DNA from: Capra hircus
Taxonomy: Eukaryota > Chordata > Mammalia > Artiodactyla > Bovidae
Direction of reading: 5' to 3'
Assembly: GCF_001704415.2 (NCBI RefSeq)
Contig: NC_030820.1
Span: 2,406,501-2,470,500, forward strand
Length of the DNA: 64,000 nucleotides
Shown here: positions 44,437 to 56,197 of the stretch, one piece after another
Layout: every line of letters begins with the position of its first letter
Position numbering within the stretch: the first letter of the stretch is position 1
Program-made: the position numbers and the translations under genes
Notes under the pieces: model-generated
Told to the model about the DNA's origin: nothing
What the model saw: the letters and a program-made list of their open reading frames with translations, nothing else
The model's database searches: none

Positions 44437-44995
44437 GAAGTTTTATTATCAGTGCTGTATGGATGGAGAAGTCTTAAGGCTACTGTAAGAATAAGACTGA
44501 AAACCAGAGACAGGAGGCTCAAGCCTCAAACCTGAGAACACCAGAGAACTCCTGACTCCACGGAACATTAATTGATAAGAGATCATCCAAAAGCCTCCAT
44601 ACCTACACTGAAACCAAGCACCACCCAAGAGCCAATAAGTTCCAGAGCAAGACATACCATGCAAATTCTCCAGCAACGCAGGAACATAGACCTGAGCTTC
44701 AATATACAGGCTGCCCAAAGTCATACCAAACCCATAGACATCTCAAAACTCACTACTGGACACTTCATTGCACTCCAGAGAGAAGAAATCCAGCTCCACC
44801 CACCAGAACACCGATGCAAGCTTCCCTAACCAGGAAACCTTGCTAAGCCACTCGTCCAACCCCACCCACAGGGAGGAAACTCCACAATAAAGAGGAACCA
44901 CAAACTGGCAGAATGCAGAAAGGCCATCCCAAACACAGCAATCCAAACAAGATGAAAAGGTAGAGAAATACTCAGAAGGTAAAGGAACATGATAA

Positions 44996-45859
44996 ATGCC
45001 CACTAAACCAAACCAAAGAGGAGGAGATGGAGAGTTTACCTGAAAAAGAATTTAGAATAATGATAATAAAAATGGTCCAAAATCTTGAAAACAAAACGGA
45101 GTTACAGATAAATAGCCTGGAGATAAGGGTTGAGAAGATGCAATAAATGTTTAGCAAGAACCTAAAAGGAAAAAAAAGAGTCAATTAATAATGAATAATG
45201 CAATAGAGATAAAAAACACTCTGGAGGGAACCAAGAGTAGAATAATGGAGGCAGAAGATAGGATACATGGGGTAGAAGATAGAATGGCAGAAATAAATAA
45301 GCAGACAGGAAAAAAGAAAAAGAATTAAAAGAAATGAGGACAACCTCAGGGACAATCTGAAACGCCCCAACATTCTAATCATAGGAGTCCCAGAAGAAGA
45401 CAAAAAGAAAGGCCATGAGAAAATACTCTAGGAGATAATAGTTGAAAACTTCCCTAAAATGGGGAAGGAAATAGTCACCCAAGTCCTAGAAACCCAGAGA
45501 GTCCCAAACAGGATAAACCCAAGGTGAAATGCCCTAAGACACATATTAATCAAATTAACAAAGATCAAACACAAAGAACAAATATCAAAAGCATCAAGGG
45601 AAAAACAACAAATAACACACAAGGGGATTCCCATAAGGACAGCAGCTGATCTTTCAATAGAAACTTTTCAGCCAGGAGGGAATGTCAGGACATACTTAAA
45701 GTGATGAAAGAGAAAAACCTACAACCCAGATTACAGTACCCAGCAAGGATCTCATTCAGATATGAAGGAAAATTCAAAAGCTTTACAGACAAGCAAAAGC
45801 TGAGAGAATTCAGCACAGCCAAACCAGCTTTTCAACAAATGCTAAAGGAGCTTCTCTAG
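44996..45859 (+). pseudogene. L1 ORF1, broken
   Basis: In intact L1, ORF1 encodes an RNA-binding trimeric chaperone that packages L1 RNA. Here the ATG at 44996 (MPTKPNQRGGDGEFT) is followed by an early stop. Later codons show the conserved pattern piecewise: KNTLEGTKSRIMEAEDRIHG (coiled-coil end, about 45220), then a C-terminal piece with RISFRYEGKFKSFTDKQKL and FSTAKPAFQQMLKELL, ending at TAG 45857-45859. Several stops and frameshifts lie between. It is too short and broken to act. Confidence 0.85.
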
Positions 45860-46293
45860 ACAGGAAACACAGGAAAAGGTGTATAAACTCGAATCCAAAA
45901 CAACAAAGTAAATGGCAACAGGACCACACTTATCAATAAGTACCTTAAATGTAAATGGGTTGAATGCCCCAATTAAAAGACAAAGACTTGCTGAATAGAT
46001 ACAAAAACAAGACCCCTATATATGCTGTCTACCAGAGACCCACCTCAAAACAAGGGACACATACAGACTGAAAGTGAAGGGCTGTAAAAAGATATTTCAC
46101 ACAAATTGAGACCCCCCCCCAAAAAAAGCAGGAGTAGCAATATTCATATCAGATAAAATAGACTTTAAAATAAAGGCTGTGAAAAGAGACAAAGAAGGAC
46201 ACTACATAATGATCAAAGGATCAATCCAAGAAGAAGATATAACAATTATAAACATATATACATCCAACATAGGAGCACCACAATATGTAAGGC

Positions 46294-46424
46294 TGCTGCT
46301 GTTGCTAAGTCATTTCAGTCATATCTGACTCTGTGCGACCCCCTACATGGCAGCCCACCAGGCTCCTCCGTCCCTGGGATTCTCCAGGCAAGAGTACTGG
46401 AGTGGGGTGCCATTGCCTTTTCTG
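46294..46424 (-). mobile_element. Bov-tA SINE with 12-bp TSD, in L1 ORF2
   Basis: TGCTGCTGTTGCTAAGTCAT ... GGTGCCATTGCCTTTTCTG on the plus strand. Perfect repeats AATATGTAAGGC at 46282-46293 and 46425-46436. It interrupts the endonuclease domain of ORF2. Confidence 0.95.
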
Positions 46425-46756
46425 AATATGTAAGGCAAATGCCAACAAGTATGAAAGGGGAAATTAACAATAACATAATAATAGTGGGAGATTTTAACAC
46501 CCCACTCACACGTATGGATAGATCAACTAAACAGAAAATTAACAAGGAAACACAAACTTTAAATGACACAATGGACCAGCTAGACCTAATTGATATCTAT
46601 AGGACATTTCACCCCAAAACAATGAATTTCACCTTTTTCTCAAGTGCACACAGAAACTTCTCTAGGATAGATCACACTCTGGGCCATGAATCTAGCCTTG
46701 GTAAATTAAAAAAAAAACTGAAATCATTCCAATCATCTTTTCTGACCACAGTGCAG

Positions 46757-47513
46757 TAAGTTCAGTCCAGTTCATTCTCTCAGTCGTGTCTGACTCTTTC
46801 TGACCCCATGAAGGACAGCATGCCAGGCCTCCCTGTCCATCACCAACTCCTGGAGTCCACCCAAACCCATGTCCCTCTTATTTGGTGATGCCATCCAACC
46901 ATCTCATCTTCTGTCATCCCCTTCTCCTCCTGCCCTCAATCTTTCCCATCATCAGGGTCTTTTCCAATGACTCAGCTCTTCGCATCAGGTGGACAAAGTA
47001 TTGGAGTTTCTGCTTCAACATCAGTCCTTCCAACGAACACTCAGGACTGATCTTTAGGATGGACTGGTTGGATCTCCATGTAGTCCAAGGGACTCTCAAG
47101 AGTCTTCTCCAACACCACAGTTCAAAAGCATCAATTCTTCAGCACTCAGCTTTCTTTATTGTCCAACTTTCACATCCATACATGACCACTGGAAAAACCA
47201 TAGCCTTGACTAGATAGACCTTTGTTGACAAAGTAATGTCTCTGCTTTTTAATATGCTGTATAGGTTGGTCAAAACTTTCCTTCCAAGGAATAAGTGTCT
47301 TTTAATTTCATGGCTTCAATCACCATCTGCAGTGATTTTGGAGCCCAGAAAAATAAAGTCAGCCACTGTTTCCACTGTTTCCCCATCTATCTGCCATGAA
47401 GTGATGGGACCAGATGCCATGATCTTAGTTTACTGAATGTTGAGCTTTAAGCCAACTTTTTTTCTCCCCTCTTTCACTTTCATCAAAAGGCTCTTTAATT
47501 CTTCTTCACTTTC
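46757..47513 (-). mobile_element. BovB 3' end nested in L1 ORF2
   Basis: Minus strand from TTCAGTCCAGTTCATTC (diverged tail) to CTTCTTCACTTTCT. L1 ORF2 stops at GTGCAGTAAG and resumes at CAATTACAGG. Intact L1 has about eight bases between those words, so the site was slightly shortened and no duplication is seen. Confidence 0.9.
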
Positions 47514-49121
47514 TCAATTACAGGAAAAAAACTATTAAAAATTCCAACATATGGAGGCTAAGCAAAACGCTTCTGAATAACCAACAAATCATAGAAGAAA
47601 TCAAAAAAGAAATCAAAATATGCATAGAAACGAATGAAAATGAAAACACAGCAACCCAAAACCTATCGGACACTGTAAAAGCAGTGTTAAGGGGAAGGTT
47701 CATAGCATTACAGGCTTACCTCAATAAAAAGGAAAAAATTCAGATAAATAACCTAACTCTACACCTAAAGCAACTAGAAAAGGAAGAAACGAAGAACCTC
47801 AGGGTTAGTAGAAGGAAAGAAATCTTAAAAATTAGGGCAGAAATAAATGCAAAACAAACAAAAGAGACCATAGCAAAAATCCACAAAGCTAAAAGCTGGT
47901 TCCTTGAGAAGATAAATAAAATTGACATACCATTAGCCAGACTCATCAAGAAACAAAGGGAGAAGAATCAAATGAACAAAATTAGAAATGAAAATGGAGA
48001 AATCACAACAGATAACACAGAAATACAAAGGATCATAAAAGACTACTATCAGCAACCATATGCCAATAAAATGGAAAACTTGGAAGAAATGGACAAATTC
48101 TTAGAAAAGTATAACTTTCCAAAACTGAACCAGAAAGAAATAGAAGATCTTAACAGACCTATCACAAGCACAGAAATCGAAACTGTAATCAGAAATCTTC
48201 CAGCCAACAAAAGCCCAGTAACAGATGGCTTCACAGCTGAATTCTACCAAAAATTTAGAGAAGAGCTAACACCTATCTTACTCAAACTCTTCCAGAAAAT
48301 GGCAGAAGGTAAATTTCCAAACTCATTCTATGAGACCACCATCACCCTAATACCCAAACCAGACAAAGATACCACAAAAAAGAAAACTACAGGCCAATAT
48401 CACTGATGAACATAGATGCAAAAATCCTTAACAAAATTCTAGCAAACAGAATCCAACAACATATTAAAAGCATCATACATCATGACCAAGTGGGCTTTAT
48501 CCCAGGAATGCAAGGATTCTTTAATATTTTCAAATCAATCAATGTAATACACCACATTAACAAACTGAAAGATAAAAACCATATGATTATCTCAATAGAT
48601 GCAGAAAAAGCCTTTGACAAAATTTAACATCCATTTATGCTAAAAACTTTCCAGAAAGCAGGAATAGAAGGGATATACCTCAATATAATGAAAGCTATAT
48701 ATGACAAACCCACAGCGAACATTACCCTCAATGGTGAAAAATTGAAAGCATTTCCCCTAAAGTCAGGAACAGGCAAGGGTGCCCACTCTAACCACTACTT
48801 TTCAACATAGTTTTGGAAGTTTTGGCCATAGCAATCAGAGCAGAAAAAGAAATAAAAGGAATCCAGATTGGAAAAAAGTAAAACTCTCACTGTTTGCAGA
48901 TGACATGATCCTCTACATACAAAACCCTAAAGACTCCACCAGAAAATTACTAGAGCTAATCAATGAATATAGTAAAGTTATAGGATATAAAATTAACACA
49001 TAGAAATCTCTTGCATTCCTATACACTAACAATGAGAAAACAGAAAGAGAAATTAAGGAAACAATTCCATTCACCATTGCAATAAAAAGAATAAAATACT
49101 TAGGAATATATCTACCTAAAC

Positions 49122-49357
49122 TTTGGCCACCTCATGTGAAGAGTTGACTCATTGGAAAAGACTCTGATGCTGGGATTGGGGGCAGGTGGAGAAGGGGACG
49201 ACAGAGGATGAGATGGCTGAATGGCATCACTGACTTGATGGACACGAGTTTGGTTAAACTCCGGGAGTTGGTGATGGACAGGGAGGCCTGGCGTGCTGCG
49301 ATTCATGGCGTCACAAAGAGTTGGACATGACTGAGCGACTGAACTGAACTGAACTGA
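49122..49357 (+). mobile_element. Short BovB 3' end nested in L1 ORF2
   Basis: CTTTGGCCACCTCATGTGAA to GAACTGAACTGAACTG. It splits the L1 between CTACCTAAA and GAAACAAAAG, which are adjacent in other L1 copies (compare 54317-54330). Any duplication is 3 bases or less. Confidence 0.92.
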
Positions 49358-51131
49358 AAGAAACAAAAGACCTAGCAATAGAAAACTATAAAACACTGAT
49401 GGAAGAAATCAAAGAGGACACAAATAGGTGGAGAAATATACCATGTTCACGGATTGGAAAAATCAATATAGTGAAAATGAGTATACTACCCAAAGCAATT
49501 TACAAATTCAATGCAATCCCTATCAAGGTACCAATGGTATTTTTCATAGAACTACAACAAATAATTTTGCAGTTTGTATGGAAATACAAAAAATCTCCAA
49601 AAGCCAAAGCAATCTTCAGAAAGAAGTATGGAACAGGAGGAAACAACCTGCCAGACCTGGCTACAGTCTAGAAAGCTACAAAGCTTTGGCTACAAAGCTA
49701 GTTACCAAGACAGTATGGTACTGGCACAAAGACAGAAATCTAGATCAATAGAACAAAAATAGAAAACCCAGAGATAAATCCACGCACCTGTGGACACCTT
49801 ATCTTTGACAAAGGAGGCAAGAATATATAATGGAGAAAAGACAACCTCTTTAACAAGTGGTGCTGGGAGAACAGGTCAACCACTTATAAAAGAATGATAC
49901 TAGAACCCTTTCCAACACCATATACAAAAATAAATTCAAAATGGATTAAAGATCTAAACATAAGACCAGAAACTATAAAACTCCTAGAGGAAAACATAGG
50001 CAAAACACTCTCTGACATACATCACAGTAGGATCCTCTATGACCCACCTCCCAGAGTAATGAAAATAAAAGCAAAAATTAAAAAATGGGGCCTAATTAAA
50101 CTTAAAAGCTTTTTCACAATGAAGGAAACTATAAGCAAAGTGAAAGGACAGCCTTTGGAATGGGAGAAAATAATAGCAAATGAAACAACTGACAAAGAAT
50201 TAATCTCAGAAATATACAAGCAACTCCTGCAGCTCAATTCCAAAAAATAAATGACCCAATCAAAAAATGGGCCAAAAAATTAAGTAGGCATTTCTCCAAA
50301 GAAGACATACAGATGGCTAACAAACACATGAAAACATGCTCAACATCACTCATTATCAGAGAAATGCAAATCAAAACCACAATGAGGTACAATCTCACGC
50401 CAGTGAGAATGGCTGCTATCCAAACATCTACAAGCAATAAATGCTGGAGAGGGTGTGGGAACACCCTTACACTGTTGGTAGGAATGCAAACTAGTACAGC
50501 CACTACGGAGAACAGCGTGGAGATTCCTTAAAAAACTGGAAATAGAACTGCCATATGTTCCAGCAATTCCACTGCTGGGCATACACACTGGGGAGACCAG
50601 AATTGAAAGAGACACGTGTACCCCAGTATTCATCACAGAAGCAACCTAGATGTCCATCAGCAAATGAATAGATAAAAAAGCTGTGGTACATATACACAAT
50701 GGAATATTACTCAGCCATTAAAAAGAATACATCATTTGAATCAGTTCTAATGAGGTGGATGAAACTGGAGCCTATTATACAGAGTGAAGCCAGAAACGAA
50801 ACCACCAATACAGTATACTAACACACATATATGGAATTTAGAAAGATGGTAATGATAACACTATATGTGAGACAGCAAACGAGACACAGATGTATAGAAG
50901 AGTCTTTTGGACTCTGTGGGAGAAGGCGAGGGTGGGATGATCTGAGAGAATAGCATTGAAACAGGTATATTATCATATATGAAACAGATCGCCAGTCCAG
51001 GTTCAATGCATGAGACAGTTTGCTCAGGGCTGGTGCACTGGTGTGACCCAGAGCGATGGGATGGGGAGGGACGTGGTGGAGGGGGGAGGTTCAGGATGGG
51101 GGACACATGTACACCCATGGCTGATTCATGT

Positions 51132-53347
51132 CAGTTCAGTTCAGTTCAGTTCAGTCGTTCAGTCATGTCCGACTCTTTGTGACCCCATGAATCGCAGCAC
51201 GCCAGACCTCCTTGTTCATCACCATCTTCCGGAGTTCACTCAGACTCACATCCATCGAGTCCATGATGCCATCCAGCCATCTCATCCTGGATCATCCCCT
51301 TCTCCTCCTGCCCCATCCCTCCCAGCATCAGAGTCTTTTCCAATGAGTCAACTCTTCTCATGAGGTGGCCAAAGTACTGAATTTCAGCTTTAGCATCATT
51401 CCTTCCAAAGAAATCCCAGGGCTCATATCCTTCAGAATGGACTGGTTGGATCTCCTTGCAGTCCAAGGGACTCTCAAGAGTTTTCTCCAACACCACAGTT
51501 TAAAAGCATCAATTCTTCGGTGCTCAGCCATCCTCATAGTAAAACTCACATCCATACATGACCACAGGAAAAACAATAGCCTTGAATAGACAGACCTTAG
51601 TCGGCAAAGTAACGTCTCTTCTTTTGAATATGCTATCTAGGTTGGTCATAATTTTCCTTCCAAGGAGTAAGCGTCTTTTAATTTCATGGCTGCAGTCACC
51701 ATCTGCAGTGATTTTGGAGCCCCCAAAAATAAAGTCTGACACTGTTTCCACTGTTTCCCCATCTATTTGCCATGAAGTGATGGAAACGGATGCCATGATC
51801 TTCATTTTCTGGATGTTGAGCTTTAGGCCAACTTTTTCGCTCTCCTCTTTCACTTTCATCAAGAGGCTTTTTAGTTTCTCTTCACTTTCTGCCATAAGGG
51901 TGGTGTCATCTGCATATCTGAGGTTATTGATATTTCTCCCAGCAATCTTGACTCCAGCTTGTGTTTCTTCCAGTCCAGCGTTTCTCATGATGTACTCTGC
52001 ATAGAAGTTAAATAAGCAGTCTGATATTATACAGCCTTGATGTACTCCTTTTCCTATTTGGAACCAGTCTGTTGTTCCCTGTCCAGTTCTAACTGTTGCT
52101 TCCTGACCTGCATACAGATTTCTTAAGATGCAGGTTAGGTGGTCTGGTATTCCCATCTCTTTCAGAATGTTCCACAGTTTATTGTGATCCATACATTCAA
52201 AGGCTCTGGCATAGTCAATAAAGCAGAAATAGATGTTTTTCTGGAACTCTCTTGCTTTTTCGATGATCCAGTGGATGTCGGCAATTTGATCTCTGGTTCC
52301 TCTGCCTTTTCTAAAACCAGCTTGAACATCAGGGAGTTCATGGTTCATGTATTGCTGAAGCCTGGCTTAGAGAATTTTGAGCATTACTTTACTAGCATGT
52401 GAGGTGAGTGCAATTGTGCGGTAGTCTGAGCATTCTTTGGCATTGCCTTTCTTTGGAATTGGAATGAAAACTGACCTTTCCCAGCCCTGTGGCCACTGCT
52501 GAGTTTTTCATATTTGCTAGCATATTGAGTGCAGCACTTTCACAGCATCATCTTTCAGAATTTGAAACGGCTCAATTGGAATTCTATCACCTCCACTAGC
52601 TTTCTTTGTAGTGATGCTTTGTAAGGCCCACTTGACTTCACATTCCAAGATGTCTGGTTCTAGATTAGAGATCACATCATCATGACTATCTGAGTCATGA
52701 AGATCTTTTCTGTACAGTTCTTCTGTGTATTCTTGTACCTCTTCTTAATATCTTCTGCTTCTGTTAGGTCCATACCATTTCTGTCCTTTATCGAGTCCAT
52801 CTTTGCATGAAATGTTCCCTTGGTATCTCTAATTTTCTTGAAGACATCTCTAGTCTTTCCCATTCTGTTCTTTTCCTCTATTTCTTTGCATTAATCGCTG
52901 AAGAAGGCTTTCTTATCTCTTTTTGCTATTCTTTGGAACTCTGCATTTAGATGCGTATATCTTTCCTTTTCTCCTTTGCTTTTTGCCTCTCTTCTTTTCA
53001 CAGCTATTTGTAAGGCCTCCCCAGGCAGCCATTTTGCTTGTTTGCATTTCTTTTTGATGGGGATGGTCTTGATCCCTGTCTCCTGCACAATGTCACGAAC
53101 TTCATTCCATAGTTCATCAGACACTCTATCTATCAGATCTAGGCCCTTAAATCTATTTCTCACTTCCACTGTATAATCATAAGCGATTTGATTTAGGTCA
53201 TACCTGAATGGTCTAGCGGTTTTCCCTACTTTCTTCAATTTAAGTCTGAATTTGGTAATATGAAGTTCATGATCTGAGCCACAGTCAGTTCCTGGTCTTG
53301 TTTTTCCGCGGGTGGCTGTGAGAGCTGGCTCTCTAAGCGTGGGCGGA
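51132..53347 (-). mobile_element. BovB, long copy nested in the L1 3' UTR
   Basis: Minus strand from the CAGTTCAGTTCAGTTCAG tail up to the endonuclease SDHEL region (about 53270). Repeats TGATTCATGT (51122-51131) and TGATACATGT (53348-53357) match 9 of 10. The last 42 bases (53306-53347) are GC-rich and do not match BovB. The L1 3' UTR resumes after the second repeat. Confidence 0.92.
51524..52348 (-). pseudogene. BovB reverse transcriptase, 274-codon open stretch
   Basis: Minus strand. A full palm/fingers run: HELPDVQAGFRKGRGTRDQI, then CFIDYARAFECMDHNKLW, GVHQGCIISDCLFNFYAEY and NLRYADDTTLMAESEEKLK, with all three catalytic Asp positions present. It loses the FPVVMYGCES continuation by a small change near 51540. 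Upstream, 52891-53409 holds SDHEL and the linker. The open stretch marks it as one of the better preserved BovB copies here. Confidence 0.9.
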
Positions 53348-53466
53348 TGATACATGTGAATACATGGCAAAACCACGACAATATTGTAATTAGCCTCAAC
53401 TAAAAACAAATAAGAGAGAGAGAGACATTATTTTGCCAAGAACAACTACAACAAATTCCTTTAGAG

Positions 53467-53861
53467 CCTTCTCTCTCCTTTCCACATGCAGCAGGTGAAA
53501 CCCATCCATTTTGTGCTGATCCACAGGGCTCGACTTCCCTAGAACGCCTCTGTTCTTCTTTCTTCACATCTGCTGAAACACCAGCTTGTCTTTTTACCCC
53601 TGTTAAAGTTTCCCCTCCTAGAAAGGCTCATCAGAAATTCAAGGTTGTCTAAGTGTCCAAATTTCCACTCTACTCAATCCTACACTGGCTAACATGATAA
53701 CTGTCAAGTATTCTTTTTGCATCACTGCTTCTCATAAGCTGCCTCTTGCCATATAGATCCTAGTTTCCAGAAGGCTAGAAGCATGGCATACACTTAGAAA
53801 GATTGTTTTTTGAAATTTTTCCCACATCTAATTTCATCCCTTTTCATGTACCAATTTCTCT
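53467..53861. other. Unique-looking DNA, no gene seen
   Basis: No repeat family or coding pattern recognised. Confidence 0.5.
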
Positions 53862-54063
53862 TGCTTGTGCTTAGTTGTATCCAACTCTTTTGTGACACCA
53901 TAGATTGTAGCCTGACAGGTTCCCCTGTTCATGGGATTCTCCAGGAGAGAATACTGGAGTGGGTTGCCATTTCCTCCTCCAAGAGATATTCCTGACCCAG
54001 GGATTGAAGCTCTGTCTCCTGCATTGGCAGGCGGATTCTTTACCACTGAGCCACTTGGGCTGC
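53862..54063 (-). mobile_element. Bov-tA SINE
   Basis: The plus strand reads GCTTAGTTGTATCCAACTC, TACTGGAGTGGGTTGCCATT, GACCCAGGGATTGAAGC (degraded B box complement), ending TTTACCACTGAGCCAC. A near-complete copy. A weak TTTCTC(C)TTG pair at both ends may be its duplication. Confidence 0.9.
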
Positions 54064-54475
54064 ATGCTCTTTCTCCTTGGCCCATTTTCTGCCTTAAAGA
54101 ACAAATGCCATTATTCGTGTATAGGAATGCAAGGGATTTCTGTGTGTTGATTTTATATCCTGCAACTTTACTATATTCATTGATTAGCTCTAGTAATTTT
54201 CTGGTGGAGTCTTTAGGGTTTTCTATGTAGAGGATCATGTAATCTGCAAACAGTGAGAGTTTTACTTCTTCCTTTCCAATTTGCAACAAAAATAATAAAA
54301 TACTTAGGAATATATCTACCTAAAGAAACTAAAGACCTATATATAGAAAACTATAAAACATTGGTGAAAGAAATCAAAAAGGACACTAATAGATGGAGAA
54401 ATATACCATGTTCATGGATCAGAAGAATCAATATAGTGAAAATGAGTATACTACCCAAAGCAATCTATAGATTCA

Positions 54476-55225
54476 ATGCAATCCCTATCAAGCTACCAAC
54501 AGTATTTTTCACAGAGGAAACAAATAATTTCACAATTTGTATGGAAATACAAGAAACCTCGAATAGCCAAAGCAATCTTGAGAAAGAAGAAAAGAACTGG
54601 AGGAATCAACCTGCCTGACTTCAGGCTCTACTACAAAGCCACAGTCATCAAGACAGTATGGTACTGGCACAAAGACAGACATATAGATCAGTGGAACAAA
54701 ATAGAAAGCCCAGAGATAAATCCACACACCTATGGACACCTTATCCTCGACAAAGGAGGCAAGAATATACAATGGATTAAAGACAATCTCTTTAACAAGT
54801 GGTGCTGGGAAAACTGGTCACCCACTTGTAAAAGAATGAAACTAGAACACTTTCTAACACCATACACAAAAATAAACTCAAAATGGATTAAACATCTAAA
54901 CATAAGACCAGAAACTATAAAACTCCTAGAGGAGAACATAGGCAAAACACTCTCTGACATAAATCACAGCAGGATCCTCTATGACCCACCTCCCAGAATA
55001 CTGGAAATAAAAGCAAAAATAAACAAATGGGACCTAATTAAAATTAAAAGCTTCTGCACAATGAAGGAAACTGTAAGCAAGGTGAAAAGACAGCCTTCAG
55101 AATGGGAGAAAATAATAGCAAATGAAACAACTGACAAACAACTAATCTCAAAAATATACAAGCAACTCCTGCAGCTCAATTTCAGAAAAATAAAAACCCA
55201 ATCAAAAAATGGGCCAAAGAACTAA
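54476..55225 (+). pseudogene. L1 ORF2 C-terminal region, long open fragment
   Basis: 249 codons, with the conserved ILRKKKRTGGINLPDFRLYYKA, TVIKTVWYWHKDRHIDQWNK and NLFNKWCWENWSPTCKRMKL blocks. These lie downstream of the RT palm in L1 ORF2. The frame ends at 55223-55225, and the next part (55278-55817) follows in another frame. There is no catalytic site in this piece. Confidence 0.88.
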
Positions 55226-55277
55226 ATAGACATTTCTCCAAAGAAGACATACAGATGGCTAACAAACACATGAAAAC

Positions 55278-55817
55278 ATGCTCAACATCACTCATTATCA
55301 GAGAAATGTCAATCAAAACCACAATGAAGTACCATTTCTCGCCAGTCAGAATGGCTGCAATCCAAAAGTCTACAAGCAATACATGCTGGAGAGGGTGTGG
55401 AGAAAAGAGAACCCTCTTACACTGTTGGTAGGAATGCAAACTAGTACAGCCACATGGAGAACAGTGCGGCAATTCCTTAAACAACTGGAAATAGAACTGC
55501 CTTATGACCCAGCAATCCCACTACTGGGCATACACACCGAGGAAACCAGAATTGAAAGAGACACATGTAACCCAATGTTCATCGCAGCACTTTTTATAAC
55601 AGCCAGGACATGGAAGCAACCTAGATGTCCATCAGCAGATGAATGGATAAGAAAGCTGTGGTACATATACATAATAGAGTATTACTCAGCCATTAAAAAG
55701 AATACATTTGAATCAGTTCTAATGAGGTGGATGAAACTGGAGCCTATTATACAGAGAGAAGTAAGCCAGAAAGAAAAAGACCAAAACAGTATACTAATGC
55801 ATATATATGGAATTTAG
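55278..55817 (+). pseudogene. L1 ORF2 extreme C-terminus (179 codons, open to natural stop)
   Basis: Runs from the ITHYQRNVNQNHNEVPF region through ELPYDPAIPLLGIHTEET and KLWYIYIIEYYSAIKKNTFE to the natural end HIYGI plus TAG. Only this end is intact. It sits on the same twin-primed copy as 54476-55225, separated by a frameshift. Confidence 0.88.
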
Positions 55818-56197
55818 AAAGATGGTAATGATAACCCTGTATGCGAGATAGCAAAAGAGACACAGATGTATAGAAGTCTTTTAGACTGTGGGAGAAGGCA
55901 AGGGTGGGATGATTTCGGAGAACGACACTGAAACATGTATAATATCATATATGAAACAAATCGCCAGTCCAGGTTCAATGCATCATACTGGATGCTTGGA
56001 GCTGGTGCACTGGGATGACCCAGAAGGATGGTATAGGGAGGGAGGTGGGAGGGGGTTTCAGGATGAGGAACACGTGTATACCTGTGGCAGATTCATGTTG
56101 ATGTATGGTAAAACCAATACAATATTTTAAAGTAATTAACCTCCAATTAAAATAAATAAATTTATATTTATAAAAGAAAAAAAAAGAACAAATGCCA

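Larger units (their letters stand above)
41631..44995 (+). promoter_or_regulatory. L1 5' UTR (internal promoter region)
   Basis: GC-richer than its surroundings up to about 43200, then T-rich. In L1 families the 5' UTR holds the internal pol II promoter. This region carries a GGGA/GA-rich microsatellite, a nested L1 3' end and three tandem 145-bp units. CpG is largely decayed, consistent with methylation and age. Activity cannot be judged from sequence. Confidence 0.75.
45912..50841 (+). pseudogene. L1 ORF2 (endonuclease, reverse transcriptase), broken and split
   Basis: The intact protein is a 1250-residue endonuclease/reverse transcriptase. The endonuclease starts MATGPHLSISTLNVNGLNAP (45912) and continues after a SINE with IIIVGDFNTPLTRMDRST (46480) and RIDHTLGH, then after a BovB with ENTATQNLSDTVKAVLRGRF. 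The RT part 47684-48406 is open for 240 codons; a frameshift at 48406 leads to IISIDAEKAFDKI. The catalytic LFADDMILY (about 48890) is intact. A BovB splits it at 49122. C-terminal frames run 49399-50250 and on to HIYGI plus TAG (50839-50841). Stops occur in every section. Confidence 0.9.
41631..53452 (+). mobile_element. Full-length ruminant L1, five nested insertions, 14-bp TSD
   Basis: Starts at the L1 5' end GGGGGTGGCCCTAAGATGG and ends after the 3' UTR near 53412, plus a 40-base tail. A perfect 14-bp repeat, AAATTCCTTTAGAG, sits at 41617-41630 and 53453-53466. Removing the five insertions leaves about 8 kb, the expected size of ruminant L1. The parts in order are 5' UTR, ORF1, ORF2 and 3' UTR. 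Both ORFs are broken, so the copy cannot move by itself. Confidence 0.93.
54111..56182 (+). mobile_element. Ruminant L1 with 5' inversion and 15-bp TSD
   Basis: 54111-54282 is minus-strand L1 ORF2, including the complement of the FADD block with one change (ATCATGTAATCTGCAAACAG). 54283-56182 is the downstream L1 on the plus strand to the A-rich end. About 50 bp of L1 are missing at the junction. Perfect repeats AAAGAACAAATGCCA at 54096-54110 and 56183-56197 bracket both parts, so it is a single twin-primed insertion. Confidence 0.93.
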
